A DNA stretch of 64,000 bases from Favolaschia claudopus (lineage: Eukaryota; Basidiomycota; Agaricomycetes; Agaricales; Mycenaceae): assembly GCA_037176885.1 (NCBI GenBank), contig JAWWNJ010000049.1:930001-994000 (forward strand). Direction: 5' to 3'. Below are positions 9,812 through 20,008 of the stretch, piece by piece; the first letter of the stretch is position 1, and each line of letters opens with the position of its first letter. A model generated the notes under the pieces. It did no database searches. It was given only the letters and a program-made list of their open reading frames with translations, and was not told where the DNA came from. The translations under genes were made by a program, and so were the position numbers.

Positions 9812-11585
9812 TCAACCAACGACGGTAGCGGAACGTCCTCTCCACCCGCCAACGCTCACGATATCGGTCCCTGCGCGAATCAAGTCCACCAGCCGGGAAT
9901 GCTTGCGGGCGGCGGAGAAGAAGAGCGCGGTGGCGGGGAGCGGACGAGCGCGTGCGGTGCGCTGGTTGGACGAAGGGAAGGTATCGCGACGGCGGGTAGG
10001 CGGGGGCAACTGTGTGGGCTTGGCACACCCGGTCTCCTCGTCATCGCATTCGGCTACCGTGAAGGGGTTTGCGGGCGTATCATCGCGACCGAGACACACG
10101 CGTTGCAGGACGGGGTTCTGCGCGACTTCTGCGTAGGCGGGGGCAGAGGTGGGGAGAGATGGGAGGGGTGTGCGGAGAGTTGTGAGTGATGGTGCGGCGG
10201 AGAGGGAAGACGTGAGAGGAGCCATGGAAGGGTCGGAGGAGAGGGGAAAGGACAAGGTGGTCGTGTGCTGTGCGCGGTCAATGAGTAATGTATGTTATAG
10301 AGAGAATCTGCGACTCACAAGGTCTGCGCTTGAAGACACTGTTTGAGCCAAAGCCTCGAGCATGAGCCGTGGGGCAGGTTGGGAGAGATACGTTCCTGAA
10401 GGCTTGCGAATGCTCAGCGAGTGGAGCCCAGTTAATTTCCGCATGCCATCGGCTAAGGGCTCGACATCTTCTGCCACAGTCGCGTTATGGGGCAAAGAGA
10501 CGTCGAGCTCGGAGAGATTCGACAGCATCGCTAGAACCTGCGCATCGCATGCCGAGGGACTAGGCAGGACGAGCACGCGAGTTGCGTTTGCGAGGTACGG
10601 TCTGGCTCGCAACGCATCGAAGAGGGATGCAGACTGGGTTGCGGAGTGGATGACCAAAGTGTGATAGAATAGCGGTAGCGCAATGCGGTGAAATACAGAC
10701 GAGACGAGGAGAGGCGCAATGCGTCCTCTCGTCTCTTTTCTTCCTGACAAAGAGTGGGGGTGCCAGGGCGCACGAGGATGGGGGGTACACGAAGCGATGA
10801 CTGCGAGCGCGAGGATACGCTCGAGCAGCTCTTCGGGGAATTCAGCTAGAGATACAGACATTTTTCTTTCTTCTTCGTTTCGTTTCGTTGGAATCGTTGT
10901 GGTGGTGGTCGTCAGAGTATAAGTACAGCAGGCACAAGGGTCCAAATAGGCACAAGAAATCAGTCGGCGGTGGTACTGCTCGGAGGGCGACGGGGGCCAC
11001 GTAAAAATGTTACAGTAGTCGCTTGCGTTATATCCGAGTTGGACAGCGGCCACAAACGGATAACTAGACCCAAGATATCGGTTGAATGAGGGAATATATC
11101 AGAGCATATAACCCAGGTCAAGCGTCGAGATGGACGTTGAAAGCAAGAGACCTTGGCTTGATTGCCTTATTCAGAACTTGCTCTTAACTCTCATCTCAGT
11201 CAACCACCTGCATCGATACTCGCACTTTCTCGGTCGTTTGGGACCTCTCGGTCGATCCGAGGACCTCGTCTCGTATTCAGACTATCTGACTATCGCTGTC
11301 AACAACACCTCCGAGCGCTGTGCAACGGTGGCAGCTCTGAGTCTGATTACCCCGCTTCTCCCGCGCCTTGGGTTTATTAGCAGTGGCCTATTACACTGGC
11401 TTCCGAAAGTTCGAGAGCCTTTGTTTTTCGTTGCATTCATGTGGAATCCTTGTCTACGGACCCGTTACTCAACGCGGCGTCTTCAACGAGTCTTCACGAG
11501 AGCAGCACGCGTACCGACACTCAAAATTGACTATACTCCCGCTGACGACGGCCCGCCTAACAATAAACTACGCCACCGCCTCAAA
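9385..11585. repeat. Left arm of a 2.2-kb inverted duplication
   Basis: This segment matches the reverse complement of about 16520-18681. The match covers the F-box-like gene, its intron, its 5' flank and further sequence upstream, with scattered substitutions and small indels. Outer edges share ATGATCATT (near 9380 and 18673-18681). The arms are separated by about 4.9 kb holding the aryl-alcohol dehydrogenase gene and an inverted-repeat element. Boundaries are estimates from reading, not from an alignment. Confidence 0.75.
9812..10861 (-). CDS. F-box-like protein, copy 1, 332 aa, two exons
   Basis: ATG is at 10861; exon 1 is 10861-10319, a 51-nt GT-AG intron is 10318-10268, and exon 2 is 10267-9812. 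The N-terminus MSVSLAEFPEELLERILALAV is an F-box-like start (pseudo-palindromic PxELLxxIL). SVFHRIALPLFYHTLVI and the following leucine-rich segment (ATRVLVLPSP, LSNLSELDVSL, LTGLHSLSI) resemble fungal F-box/LRR proteins. The second exon is Pro/Ser/Thr-rich and probably disordered. It is unrelated in sequence to the six other F-box paralogues. Its near-identical twin on the opposite strand at 17223-18260 shares intron position and length; this copy has four extra residues (SSNQRTARARP against SSQRARP). Confidence 0.75.
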
Positions 11586-12624
11586 AAACCGTCCTCGCAA
11601 TCTGACAATCGTGCTTTGTCCACCAATTTGATTGTCATATTTCTAGCCGTCTACAATACCACTTGAAATGTATGTGATGCTGGGTTCGCTCATCGTTTCA
11701 TTGTGAACTCTTGAACTGATTTGAATTTCACTTCAAATAGAGTACACGAATCCCCGGAGCCCGGCTTGCCCGTCGCGCAAAATGCAACTGGGAAAGTGCT
11801 GTTCTGGTCGAAACATTGCTACGATTATGCTGTCGACGCCGCCCATGCCGAACCGAAGAACCAACGCGTCAGCAGCTTCCGCTGTCCTCCCATTAACAAT
11901 TTTTTCTACTGCTCTAGCCTCTAGAGTCTGAATCTAACTTCTCTCCACTGAACTAGAACTTGATCCCCGTCCTGCTGAATTATCTCAGTCGTCAGATTTA
12001 CGGGATCTAGCCTCGCAACGCACTGTCGCATCGCCTCACCGCTGCGTGCATATGCCCTCTGTCTGCTTCAGTCAATCGAGGGTCTGTTTCCTTCTCGTAA
12101 CTCGATGGATGTAAATTCGGATTTTCAGCCGAAGTGATTCGTGGAATCTTGGTCCATCTTTTACCCTTCGAACAAGTGGCAATGGTACTATTATAAACCC
12201 AAAAAATGAAAGAGTCCATTCTGCTCCTAGGTCTACTGATCTATGTCTCGACCTCAAGAGAAAGCTGCGGCTGCAAACAATGGAAAAGATAGGATTTACA
12301 ACCAGGCGATATTCAACGTGTCGATTTTCAGCCTGAGAGTGGGGCCGAGGGCAGTGTATTTTATATTCGCCCGACGCCTGAACTTCCGCTCATATACATA
12401 CAACAGCGGTGAGGGTGATCGCGGTGGTAGAAGACACTCATGGTTGATTTTCTTGCCGACGGATATTGCCGCCATGAAGAGGTAAGAAAATCAGTCTTTA
12501 TTCTCTTCAACTACTTCGCCCAACAATGCTTCCTAATCGAACTGCATAGACGCCGACAGACCTACAGCTACTTATTTCCAGCGACTGCTAATACAACTCT
12601 CAGTTCAACATGCCATTTGTTTTC
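11586..12624. other. No gene recognised
   Basis: The inner side of the left duplication arm ends near 11585. Open frames beyond it are short and resemble nothing known. The interval ends at the 3' end of the aryl-alcohol dehydrogenase gene. Confidence 0.4.
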
Positions 12625-14164
12625 CTAATCTTTGGAATGCGGAATCGGCTGTAAGAGCGGCTGGAACGCGAAGCTCGAAGCAGTCTTGAGCACTTGGCTC
12701 ATCTCCGTTCCATCTCCCTGTACGCCCAGGGTAAGCATGACAATTCCTGCATCTGAGAAGGAAAGGACGCACAATCATCGTGGTTGGGAACCCCGGATCG
12801 AAGGGGACGACACTCTCCAGGAAGGCAATCTGCTCTGGCGAGAGAGAGATATTCAGTGCTTCGGTGTTGGCGAGGAGATGATCGACTTTGCGTCCGCCGA
12901 GGATGGGGAAGACGTAGGGTGTTTTGCACATTACGTAGGCGATTGCGACTAGAACGAAGTTGAAATGAAGCGAACATCAGGAAACAGAAAAAAAACGAGA
13001 AGGAAAAAAGAACAGGGAAACAGCACTCACCAGCCGTGATACTCGTCGTTCCCACCTCGCCCGCAACCTTTTCAAGTGCATATGACATTTTCTTCTCGTT
13101 CTCGTTACGCTCCCACTTGGGATTGTACATCGTGCGTCCCTTTTCGCCAGTGCGGCGGCGTTCCTCTTCTTCTGCATCGGTGCGGAATTTTCCTGCTGCG
13201 AGGACGTCCCAAGGCGCGAGGGCCAGACCTATAGGACATACAGATGGTATATGATTCGATAAATTCCCAAAACAAAATATGACATACCATGGGCGCGGCA
13301 CATCGGGATGATATCGCGCTCGAATGAGCGTTCGAGAGCGTTCCATCTACCTTGGTATATCACAAACGGCGATTTACTGTGGTCTTTAGCGTATTGGTTT
13401 GCTTGTGCGACGACCCATGCGGGGGTGTCCGAAATTCCCTTTGAATTAATGAAAGATGAGTCGAAGTCCGAATTTTTGGTTTGAGAAATGCGTACCAGAT
13501 ATAAAACCTTTCCCTGGGTGACTAGATTATGTAGCCCATTCATCACCTCCTCGACGCCCGTCTCCCAATCCCACCAGTGAACGTACAAGATGTCAATGTA
13601 CGAGGTGCGCAGTTTCTTGAGGCTGGCTTCAACGCTGACCTGCATCGATTTGAGATTGTTCCCGACGTAGTTGGCTTTATGGGTAACGGAATTGTTATCG
13701 CGTTTCCAGGCGCTGGTGTACTAGGGTATTGTAAGTGAGAACAGTCAATGAATACTTATCTGAACGAAGGAGGACAGAAATTGACCTTGGTAGCAATGAC
13801 AAGTTGGTCACGGATTCCCCGTTTCTCAGCCCACTCGCCAATAAGCATTTCCGACGTTTCGTTTTGACCTGAAATTATGAGGAATCGAGCGTTCAGAATT
13901 ATTTGCAGGAAATCGACAGCCTGACGCTTACTAGCCATTAGCGGTATCAATGAAATTGCCCCCATTGTCGAAATACGCGTCGAGCAGCTTGAAGCTCGAC
14001 TCCCTATCCATGGCGCCCATCCCCTTCGAGGCCCAAGCGGAGGCGTCGCCGATGCTCATGGCGCCGAGTTGGAGGGGGGAGACATGGATTCCTGCGAGGG
14101 GGGAGAGTTTCCGGTAGACGCCGAGCTTGGTGGGAGGTTTGGGGGGCGGCGCAAAGAATGACAT
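12625..14164 (-). CDS. Aryl-alcohol dehydrogenase-like aldo/keto reductase, 7 exons, doubtful intron 1
   Basis: The product matches fungal aryl-alcohol dehydrogenases (AKR9 group), NADPH-dependent cytosolic enzymes that interconvert aryl aldehydes and alcohols. Exons: 14164-13936 (or -13932), 13868-13786, 13720-13496, 13438-13288, 13228-13031, 12948-12773, 12717-12625; about 384 aa. Landmarks are [19 protein letters not shown] at the start, [30 protein letters not shown], a KVLYL-GISDTP splice junction, [21 protein letters not shown] and [16 protein letters not shown]. Introns 2-6 are clean GT-AG (55-82 nt). Intron 1 is abnormal: the good donor (GTAAGC at 13931) joins to the acceptor at 13869 to make UAG. 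A GC donor at 13935 restores the frame but removes the Tyr expected five residues after the Asp of DTAN, the usual catalytic Tyr. The gene may therefore be impaired by a one-base insertion. Confidence 0.85.
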
Positions 14165-14269
14165 GAAGTAAAATTCGAGTTTGGGGCAGAGGGAACCTGT
14201 GAACTTTGGTTTGAAAGACAGGGAGGTCTTGCGCTATCCGGGTCCATGAAAGTGTTAGGGAGCCCCAGG

Positions 14270-14876
14270 CAGATTCGTATGATCGTAGGATTGGGATCGA
14301 CGTGCCAAGTTCGTAGGATTTGATGGGAAAGCTGCAAGTTTCGTAGGATTGCCTTGTATTACAGCATCGTTTGCCATATTAAGCACTAATACCGCATGTA
14401 ACATATACAAAGGTCAGCCTCAATCTATAGGGTTGCCGGAGGCCGAAGAAATACGCCATCAGGAGTTGGAGGACGGTGCCGACACGGAACAGAGAGTGCC
14501 GAAGGCCAAAATAACCCCATGCCGAGGAGTTAGGGCAAGCGGATCCGGCAATTCAGAAAAAGAACCCCGCCCCGACGGGTTAGAGTTAGGGTGAAGACAG
14601 AGTGATCCGCGCGAACGTGGCTTTAGTGTGCCGACCTGAGCGGCCCCGGTTCGGGGGACCCCCCGAGCGCAGCGAGGGAGGGGAGGGGACGGGAATGGTC
14701 GGTCCCCTTCGCGCAAACTACGGCGAAGGGTACCAACAGTGCCGAATTCTTGCCGAGGAGTTCAGTTTCATGTGCTTCATATTCTAAATTAGTCTATCCT
14801 ACGAAATTTCACAGTGTTCCCATCATATCCTACGAGCTTGGCACCTCTATCCCAATCCTACTATCATACGAATCTG
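14270..14876. mobile_element. Inverted-repeat element (MITE-like), about 607 bp
   Basis: Long imperfect inverted repeats of about 85-90 bp bound the element: 14270-14355 reads CAGATTCGTATGATCGTAGG and onward, and 14790-14876 is its diverged reverse complement ending CATACGAATCTG. Each arm holds three copies of a TCGTAGGAT-like word. The 430-bp centre is GC-rich with CCCTTCGC and GCGAAGGG forming a hairpin near 14703-14730. No coding frame and no clear target duplication were seen. It sits about 105 bp upstream of the aryl-alcohol dehydrogenase start codon, so within its promoter region. The superfamily cannot be assigned. Confidence 0.65.
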
Positions 14877-16519
14877 ACATATACTCAGTGTTAGGTTTTA
14901 TACCTAGGCTCCCCCCATTGTTTAGTAAATCAAAGTAACCGACCATCGAGGTAAGCATAGTCGTCGAGGTCAATTATATTCCCTTGTCAGTCATAAGCCC
15001 TCGAGTAGCACCACCGGCACTGAGTGACGCGTCGATATCGCAGCTATCAGCAGACTCGGCGGAGAATTTTGGTGATGCTCGGCTTGTTTTTGGTTGCCGC
15101 TCGCGATCTCCACCTTAGTAAGACGGGGATGCGGATTTTATTGAAGCAAATCAAATTTGAAGACGAACCACTCTTGCCAACATGCCCAGGAAGGGATTCG
15201 AGCCCTCCCTGAGCCAAAATTGAACCGTGGGACATTTCAGATGCCGTAAGTTGAATTACGATGCAGCCTGAGCTATGCAATGAGGGTGGCAATGAACCAG
15301 ATTTATGTGAACAGCCAACTAGTACCTTCGTATGCAGCAAGTGATGGCCTGAATTTTAGCGTCTCCTCTTCAGGCCAAATTTCAAGTTTCTTACTTAAAT
15401 TTGAAGACTTGACTGGAAGTCGTACCTAATTTATGAGGATTAATGAGTTTGTTTCTCGTTCACTGCAACAAATCGTCCAATAACCAACATGATGTGTGTA
15501 TCCGTAAAGATTGAATTCGTTTGGATTTATATATATCAACTGGCCTGTCGCGTTGCAAATTGGGCCATATTCATCATCCATTTCGAGTCAATTAGGTCCT
15601 AGATGCTTTACGATCAATAGCTATTGCAGTGGAAAGAACCTGAATGTGTCTCACGGACGGAGAAACGCTGGAACCGCCTGAAGCCAGACTGTATATAGTA
15701 TATTGCTGGGACCTTGAGCGCAATCTGAAGGCTCGAAAAAGATTTCAACGTCGAAGACTCGAGGAGAACAAGTGATCGATTCTGATCACCCGAGGCGATA
15801 TGAACTCACCTGAGAATTTAGCATGTTTCTGACTACCCGACAAATGAATAGAAGAGCAACTGCGGTGGCCGCGACAGCGGTTGGATTGGAGCCCTCCCAG
15901 TCTGGAGTCATGGACGCAGGAGCGGAGGAGAAAGATTGGATAGGACGCATATTCACACGAAATATCGAAACAAGGAGAGCTAAGACTTGAGTTATAGACA
16001 AAGGAAGTGACTTTCCAAGTGGCTGAAGCAAACAGACGGCATATGCACCTACATACTGGTCAATGGTGATGCGACAGATAGTTGAGATATTGGCCCTTGA
16101 ATCTGATACACAACTTCGCGGGGGAAGAATCAAGCCTCTACTTCAGCAAAAGGGGGTTTATATCGGAGCATGAGATGATTTTGAGCGAAAGGCAGTGGTT
16201 GACAAGCTTGCCTTTCCTTTGAAATCGCGTAAGGGCGACGCAGCAAGAACGCAGCCATCTCGGCTCATACCGAATGTTGGGCGACGGGCAAGCCGGGGAC
16301 TGTGTATTTGCGTCAAACAAGCATTGAAACAGCGTTGACGATGAAACGAGAAGTATTCAGAGACGGTGTCGAATCAAGTGACAACTTGAAGACTCAACTT
16401 GAAGTCAAAGCTGAAGACTCTGAAGACTCGAAGCAAACGGCCAAAATTTTGACACTCGGTGAGCAAAGCAAGATCGCGACTGCGGCGGATGATTAGATGG
16501 TGAAAACCTGTATCTCAAG
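14877..16519. other. No gene recognised
   Basis: The interval contains a possible Pol III-type relic (15183-15290) and several short open frames without recognisable features. A minus-strand frame at 15786-16133 encodes a hydrophobic stretch (SITQVLALLVSIF) but has no family resemblance. A plus frame at 16341-16496 is Glu/Asp/Lys-rich (DSEDSKQTAK) and stops close to the inner edge of the right duplication arm. Confidence 0.4.
15183..15290 (-). other. Possible Pol III-promoter relic (degenerate tRNA or SINE)
   Basis: On the minus strand, TAGCTCAGGCTG (near 15275) fits a tRNA A box and GGCTCGAATCCC (near 15196) fits a B box, about 75 bp apart. An anticodon-like stem (GGCAT with ATGTC) lies between. 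There is no proper acceptor stem, so it is not a functional tRNA. It could be a decayed tRNA-derived SINE or chance. Confidence 0.25.
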
Positions 16520-18681
16520 CCAGTGGCGTAGTGTATTGTTAGTCGGACCGTCGTCAGCGGGAGTAGAGTCAATTTGAGTGTCGGTATGCTGCTCGCGTGA
16601 ATATTCGTTGAAGACGCCGCGTTGAGTAACGCGTTCCTGGGCAAGGATTCCACATGGATGCAAGGAAAAAAAACGGACGCTCTCGAATTTTCGAAAGGCA
16701 GAGTAATAGACCCAAGGCGCGGGAGAAGCGGGGTAATCAGACTCAGAGCTGCCACCGTTGCACAGCGCTCGGAGATGTTGACAGCGATAGTCAGATAGTC
16801 TGAATACGAGACGAGGTCCTCGGATCGACCGAAAAGCCCCCAAAGAACCGAGAAAGTGCGAGTATCGATGCAAGTGGTTGACTGAGATGAAGGTTAAGAG
16901 CAAGTTCTCAATAAGGCAATCAAGCCCAAGGCCTCTTGCTTTCAACGTCCATCTCGACGCTTTACTTGGGTTATATCTGATATATTCCCTCATTCAACCG
17001 ATACTCTGGGTCTAGTTGACCGTTTGTGGCCGCTGTCCAACTCGGATATAACGCAAGCGACTACTGTAACATTTTTACGTGGCCCCGGCACCCCTCCGAG
17101 CAGTACCGCCGCCGACTGATTTCTTGTGCCTATTTGGACCCTTGTGCCTGCTGTACTCAAACTCTGACGACCACCTCCACAACGATTCCAACGAAACGAA
17201 ACGAAGAAGAAGAAGAACAAAAATGTCTGTATCCCTAGCTGAATTCCCCGAAGAGCTGCTTGAGCGCATCCTCGCGCTCGCAGTCATCGCCCCGTGTACT
17301 CCCCACCCTCGCGCACCCTGGCACCCCCACACCTCGTCAGGAAGCAAAGAGACGAGAGGACGCATTGCGCCGCTTCTCGTCTCGTCTGTATTTCACCGTA
17401 TTGCGCTACCGCTATTCTATCACACCTTGGTCATCCACTCCGCAACCCAGTCTGCATCCCTACTCGATGCCTTGCGAGCCAGACCGTACCTCGCAAACGC
17501 AACACGGGTTCTCGTCCTGCCCAGTCCCTCGGCATGCGACGCGCAGGTTCTAGCGATGATGTCGAATCTCTCCGTGCTCGATGTCTCGTTGCCCCATAAC
17601 ACGACTGTGGCAGAAGATGTCGAACCGTTAGCCGATGGCATGCGGAAATTAACTAGGCTCCGCTTGCTGAGCATTCGCAAGCCTTCAGGAACGTACCTCT
17701 CTCAGCCTGCGCCTCGGCTCATGCTCGAGGCGTTGGCTGAGACAGTGTCTTCGTGTGCAAAGCTCGTGAGTTCCCTTTCAGCTTCACTGAAAAAGGTATT
17801 CATTGACCGCGCACAGCACACGACCACCCTGTCCTTCCCGCTCTCCTCCGACCCCTCCATGGCTCCCCTCACGTCTTCGCTGTCTGCCGCACCATCACTC
17901 ACAACTCTCCGCACACCCCTCCCATCGCTTCCCATCTCTGCCCCCGCCTACGCAGAAGTCGCGCAGAACCACGTTCTACAACGCGTATGTCTCGGTCGCG
18001 ATGACACGCCCACGAACCCCTTCACGGTAGCCGAATGCGATGACAAGGAGACTGGGTGCGACAAGCCCACCCAATCACCCCCGCCCACCCGCCGTCGTGA
18101 CACCTTCCCCTCCTCCCAACGCGCTCGGCCGCTCCCCGCCACCGCACTCTTCTTCTCCGCTGCCCACAAGCACTCCCGACTGGTTGAGTTGATCAGGGCG
18201 GGGACAGATATCGCGAGCGTTGGCGGATGGAGAGGACGTTCCGCTACCGTTGTTGGTTGAGCTCACTGCCACACGGATGGAGACGAAATGAAACGCCTGT
18301 TATGACAATTTACGACCCAAGATACCCACATACAACCCGATGCCGTCGATCTCCCGCGGCGTCAGCAGGCGTCAGCCAATGCAGTCACTCGCCTCCATCG
18401 TCGGACACGGGGAACTCATTCACGCCTCCCTCTCACCCAGATGTACGCATGTCCATATGTAAAAGCACTCACGTCTCCCCTTCCTTCATTGAGAGGGGGA
18501 AAACGTTAGACACGGTGCATGGACTCTTTTTATCATTTTTATCACGGTTTTTATTCAATGGACACGCACGAGTAGACTACGTCTGGACTGTAATGAGGGA
18601 GTACGATGGTGTAGATGAGCAGAATAGAAATAGGTACTGTACAGCTATGCGAGCGATTAAGTAATATCGATTAATGATCAT
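16520..18681. repeat. Right arm of the 2.2-kb inverted duplication
   Basis: This is the reverse complement of about 9385-11585, including the twin F-box-like gene and its 5' flank (for example the GATATAACGCAAGCGACTACTG segment near 17042 and its counterpart near 11030). Identity is high in the coding part and lower toward the outer edge. Confidence 0.75.
17223..18260 (+). CDS. F-box-like protein, copy 2, 328 aa, two exons
   Basis: ATG is at 17223; exon 1 is 17223-17765, a 51-nt GT-AG intron is 17766-17816, and exon 2 is 17817-18260. The intron length is a multiple of three and has no stop, so retention would also be translatable. The N-terminal F-box-like segment (LAEFPEELLERILALAV), the leucine-rich middle and the Pro/Ser-rich second exon all match copy 1 at 9812-10861, with four residues deleted in the second exon. 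Both copies keep reading frame and splice sites, so both may still be functional. It lies on the opposite strand to copy 1 as part of the inverted duplication. Confidence 0.75.
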   Translation: MSVSLAEFPEELLERILALAVIAPCTPHPRAPWHPHTSSGSKETRGRIAPLLVSSVFHRIALPLFYHTLVIHSATQSASLLDALRARPYLANATRVLVLPSPSACDAQVLAMMSNLSVLDVSLPHNTTVAEDVEPLADGMRKLTRLRLLSIRKPSGTYLSQPAPRLMLEALAETVSSCAKLVSSLSASLKKVFIDRAQHTTTLSFPLSSDPSMAPLTSSLSAAPSLTTLRTPLPSLPISAPAYAEVAQNHVLQRVCLGRDDTPTNPFTVAECDDKETGCDKPTQSPPPTRRRDTFPSSQRARPLPATALFFSAAHKHSRLVELIRAGTDIASVGGWRGRSATVVG

Positions 18682-18858
18682 TCAGAATCAGAGAAACAAG
18701 AATAGTCAGCCGTTTTCCACTCAGCAGTGTTGATTTGTTCGGCACGGTCAAATTCCACATCACACATAGTCCGCAACCCATACTTTTTCGCCGTCCACGC
18801 ACCTCGCTCCCAGTCAAAACCCGTGCCATTCCCGTACCCCGTGAGGTTGGAGGGCCAG
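18678..18858 (-). pseudogene. Orphan 3' gene fragment at duplication breakpoint
   Basis: The minus strand reads about 59 protein-like codons from 18858 to a TGA at 18680-18678: an NLTGYGNGTGFDWERGAW segment, then KKYGLRTMCDVEFDRAEQ and ADYSCFSDSE. The composition (Trp, Gly, Tyr, Cys, an NxT/NGT sequon) looks like a real C-terminus, but there is no start or upstream exon: the F-box gene stop codon at 18866 abuts it. I do not recognise the family. Its stop codon lies within three bases of the outer edge of the right duplication arm. Confidence 0.4.
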
Positions 18859-18865
18859 ATCGCCC

Positions 18866-20008
18866 TTAATACGCATCACAATGGACTAGAGGGATTGAGG
18901 GAAACGCCTCGCGGTAAGCCATCTCCGTGTGAACGGATGCGCTGCTTATCCGCAGCTCGTTGAGCGTGCATCCAGATTTCGATATGAAGGAGTTGAGACG
19001 TCCAACTTGAATGCGGTCAGAGCGAGACACCCTGGCAAGGAACATCTCTGGTAATTTTAACCAAAGTAGAGCGGGAACAACGAGGCTTCGGAAAAAGCCC
19101 AGGTGCAATCCGCTCCTTGGCTCAAAAGCTAGGTTTTCCAGATGCGGTAGAATCAGGTCTGGGTAGGCGGGTCCATCATCATGGGAAATTTTCGATAGAT
19201 TTAGTGTCAAATCCACTAGACACGTTGTCTGTCGCAAAATTGACACACAAGGGGTCAAAGTTACAGGTGATAGCTTGAGGGAGGTCAATTGCGACCAGGG
19301 CAAACGGATAATTCTAGCACCATAGTCAGCGAGAATGACCGAGCGTAAGAGGGGTACATTGTCAGATTGGATAGTGAAGGGGCGCAAAGTTACGGGACCC
19401 AGAAGGAGAAACCACAATGTGCGGAGAAGCGGCATGGGTCCGTCCAAAACACTCGACAATGACGCTGCCCTGAGTGAGAATTTGGTGTGCTCCCAGCGCT
19501 CACGATGAAGGGCGAGACTTGGAGCAAAGGGGGATCCCTGGTACCAGTCCGAGGCACGAACCGATAGCGGCAAGCTACCAGATCTCTTCAGACGAGCCGT
19601 ACTCAGCGAGACTGCTTCTTCCCCACTCAGTTTCCACGTTTTGTGGTCAATTCGAATGGCCCTCCAGAGTGCAGGCGTGGTAAGAGCAATTTCCCGCCAC
19701 TGGTGGCAGATATGGGTGAGAGTGGTTGGAGAAAGTTTTCCGAAAAACGGTGGGGGTTCTGGGTAAGTCGGTAGGAAATGTAAAAAGATTTCTGCGATGA
19801 TTTCGTTGGGTAAGGTGAGTACTGGATATTTGTATGAATGTAGACGCTGCTGCGCGAGTTCCTTAGATGCATGCAGCACCGAGATCGATTCCTTGAGGGC
19901 GGTGAGTTGCTCCTCGAGTTGAAGCTTCGATATTTCGGCCTCGAACTCGAGAATTTGTGCATCCGTTTCTGCCACCAAGGCGCGATCCAGTTCCAAATGC
20001 TGCAGCAT
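18866..20008 (-). CDS. F-box protein (subtype B paralogue), 380 aa
   Basis: A single open frame from ATG 20008 (MLQHLELDRALVAETDAQ) to TAA at 18866. It has an N-terminal coil, then the F-box at about residues 60-117 (YPVLTLPNEIIAEIFLHFLP, HICHQWREIALTTPALWRAI), then leucine-rich repeats. It belongs to subtype B with the 33197 gene: ARLKRSGSLPLSVRASD, SPFAPSLALHRERWEH, DNVPLLRSVILADYGARI and an RVSRSDRIQVG block that subtype A lacks. It is a probable SCF substrate adaptor. The 5' flank has the shared upstream block (reverse strand CTCCCACGCTCTTTCTTGC near 20150-20168). The gene abuts the orphan fragment at its 3' side. Confidence 0.87.
   Translation of the reverse strand: MLQHLELDRALVAETDAQILEFEAEISKLQLEEQLTALKESISVLHASKELAQQRLHSYKYPVLTLPNEIIAEIFLHFLPTYPEPPPFFGKLSPTTLTHICHQWREIALTTPALWRAIRIDHKTWKLSGEEAVSLSTARLKRSGSLPLSVRASDWYQGSPFAPSLALHRERWEHTKFSLRAASLSSVLDGPMPLLRTLWFLLLGPVTLRPFTIQSDNVPLLRSVILADYGARIIRLPWSQLTSLKLSPVTLTPCVSILRQTTCLVDLTLNLSKISHDDGPAYPDLILPHLENLAFEPRSGLHLGFFRSLVVPALLWLKLPEMFLARVSRSDRIQVGRLNSFISKSGCTLNELRISSASVHTEMAYREAFPSIPLVHCDAY

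Noticed and set aside
15183..15290. Annotating a tRNA-Ser gene (TGA-like anticodon loop) on the minus strand
   Set aside because: No acceptor stem, C instead of T at position 33 of the loop and a non-standard T-arm; only a relic is defensible.
15786..16133. A hydrophobic minus-strand frame that might be a small membrane protein
   Set aside because: Single short frame without recognisable family or splice partners.
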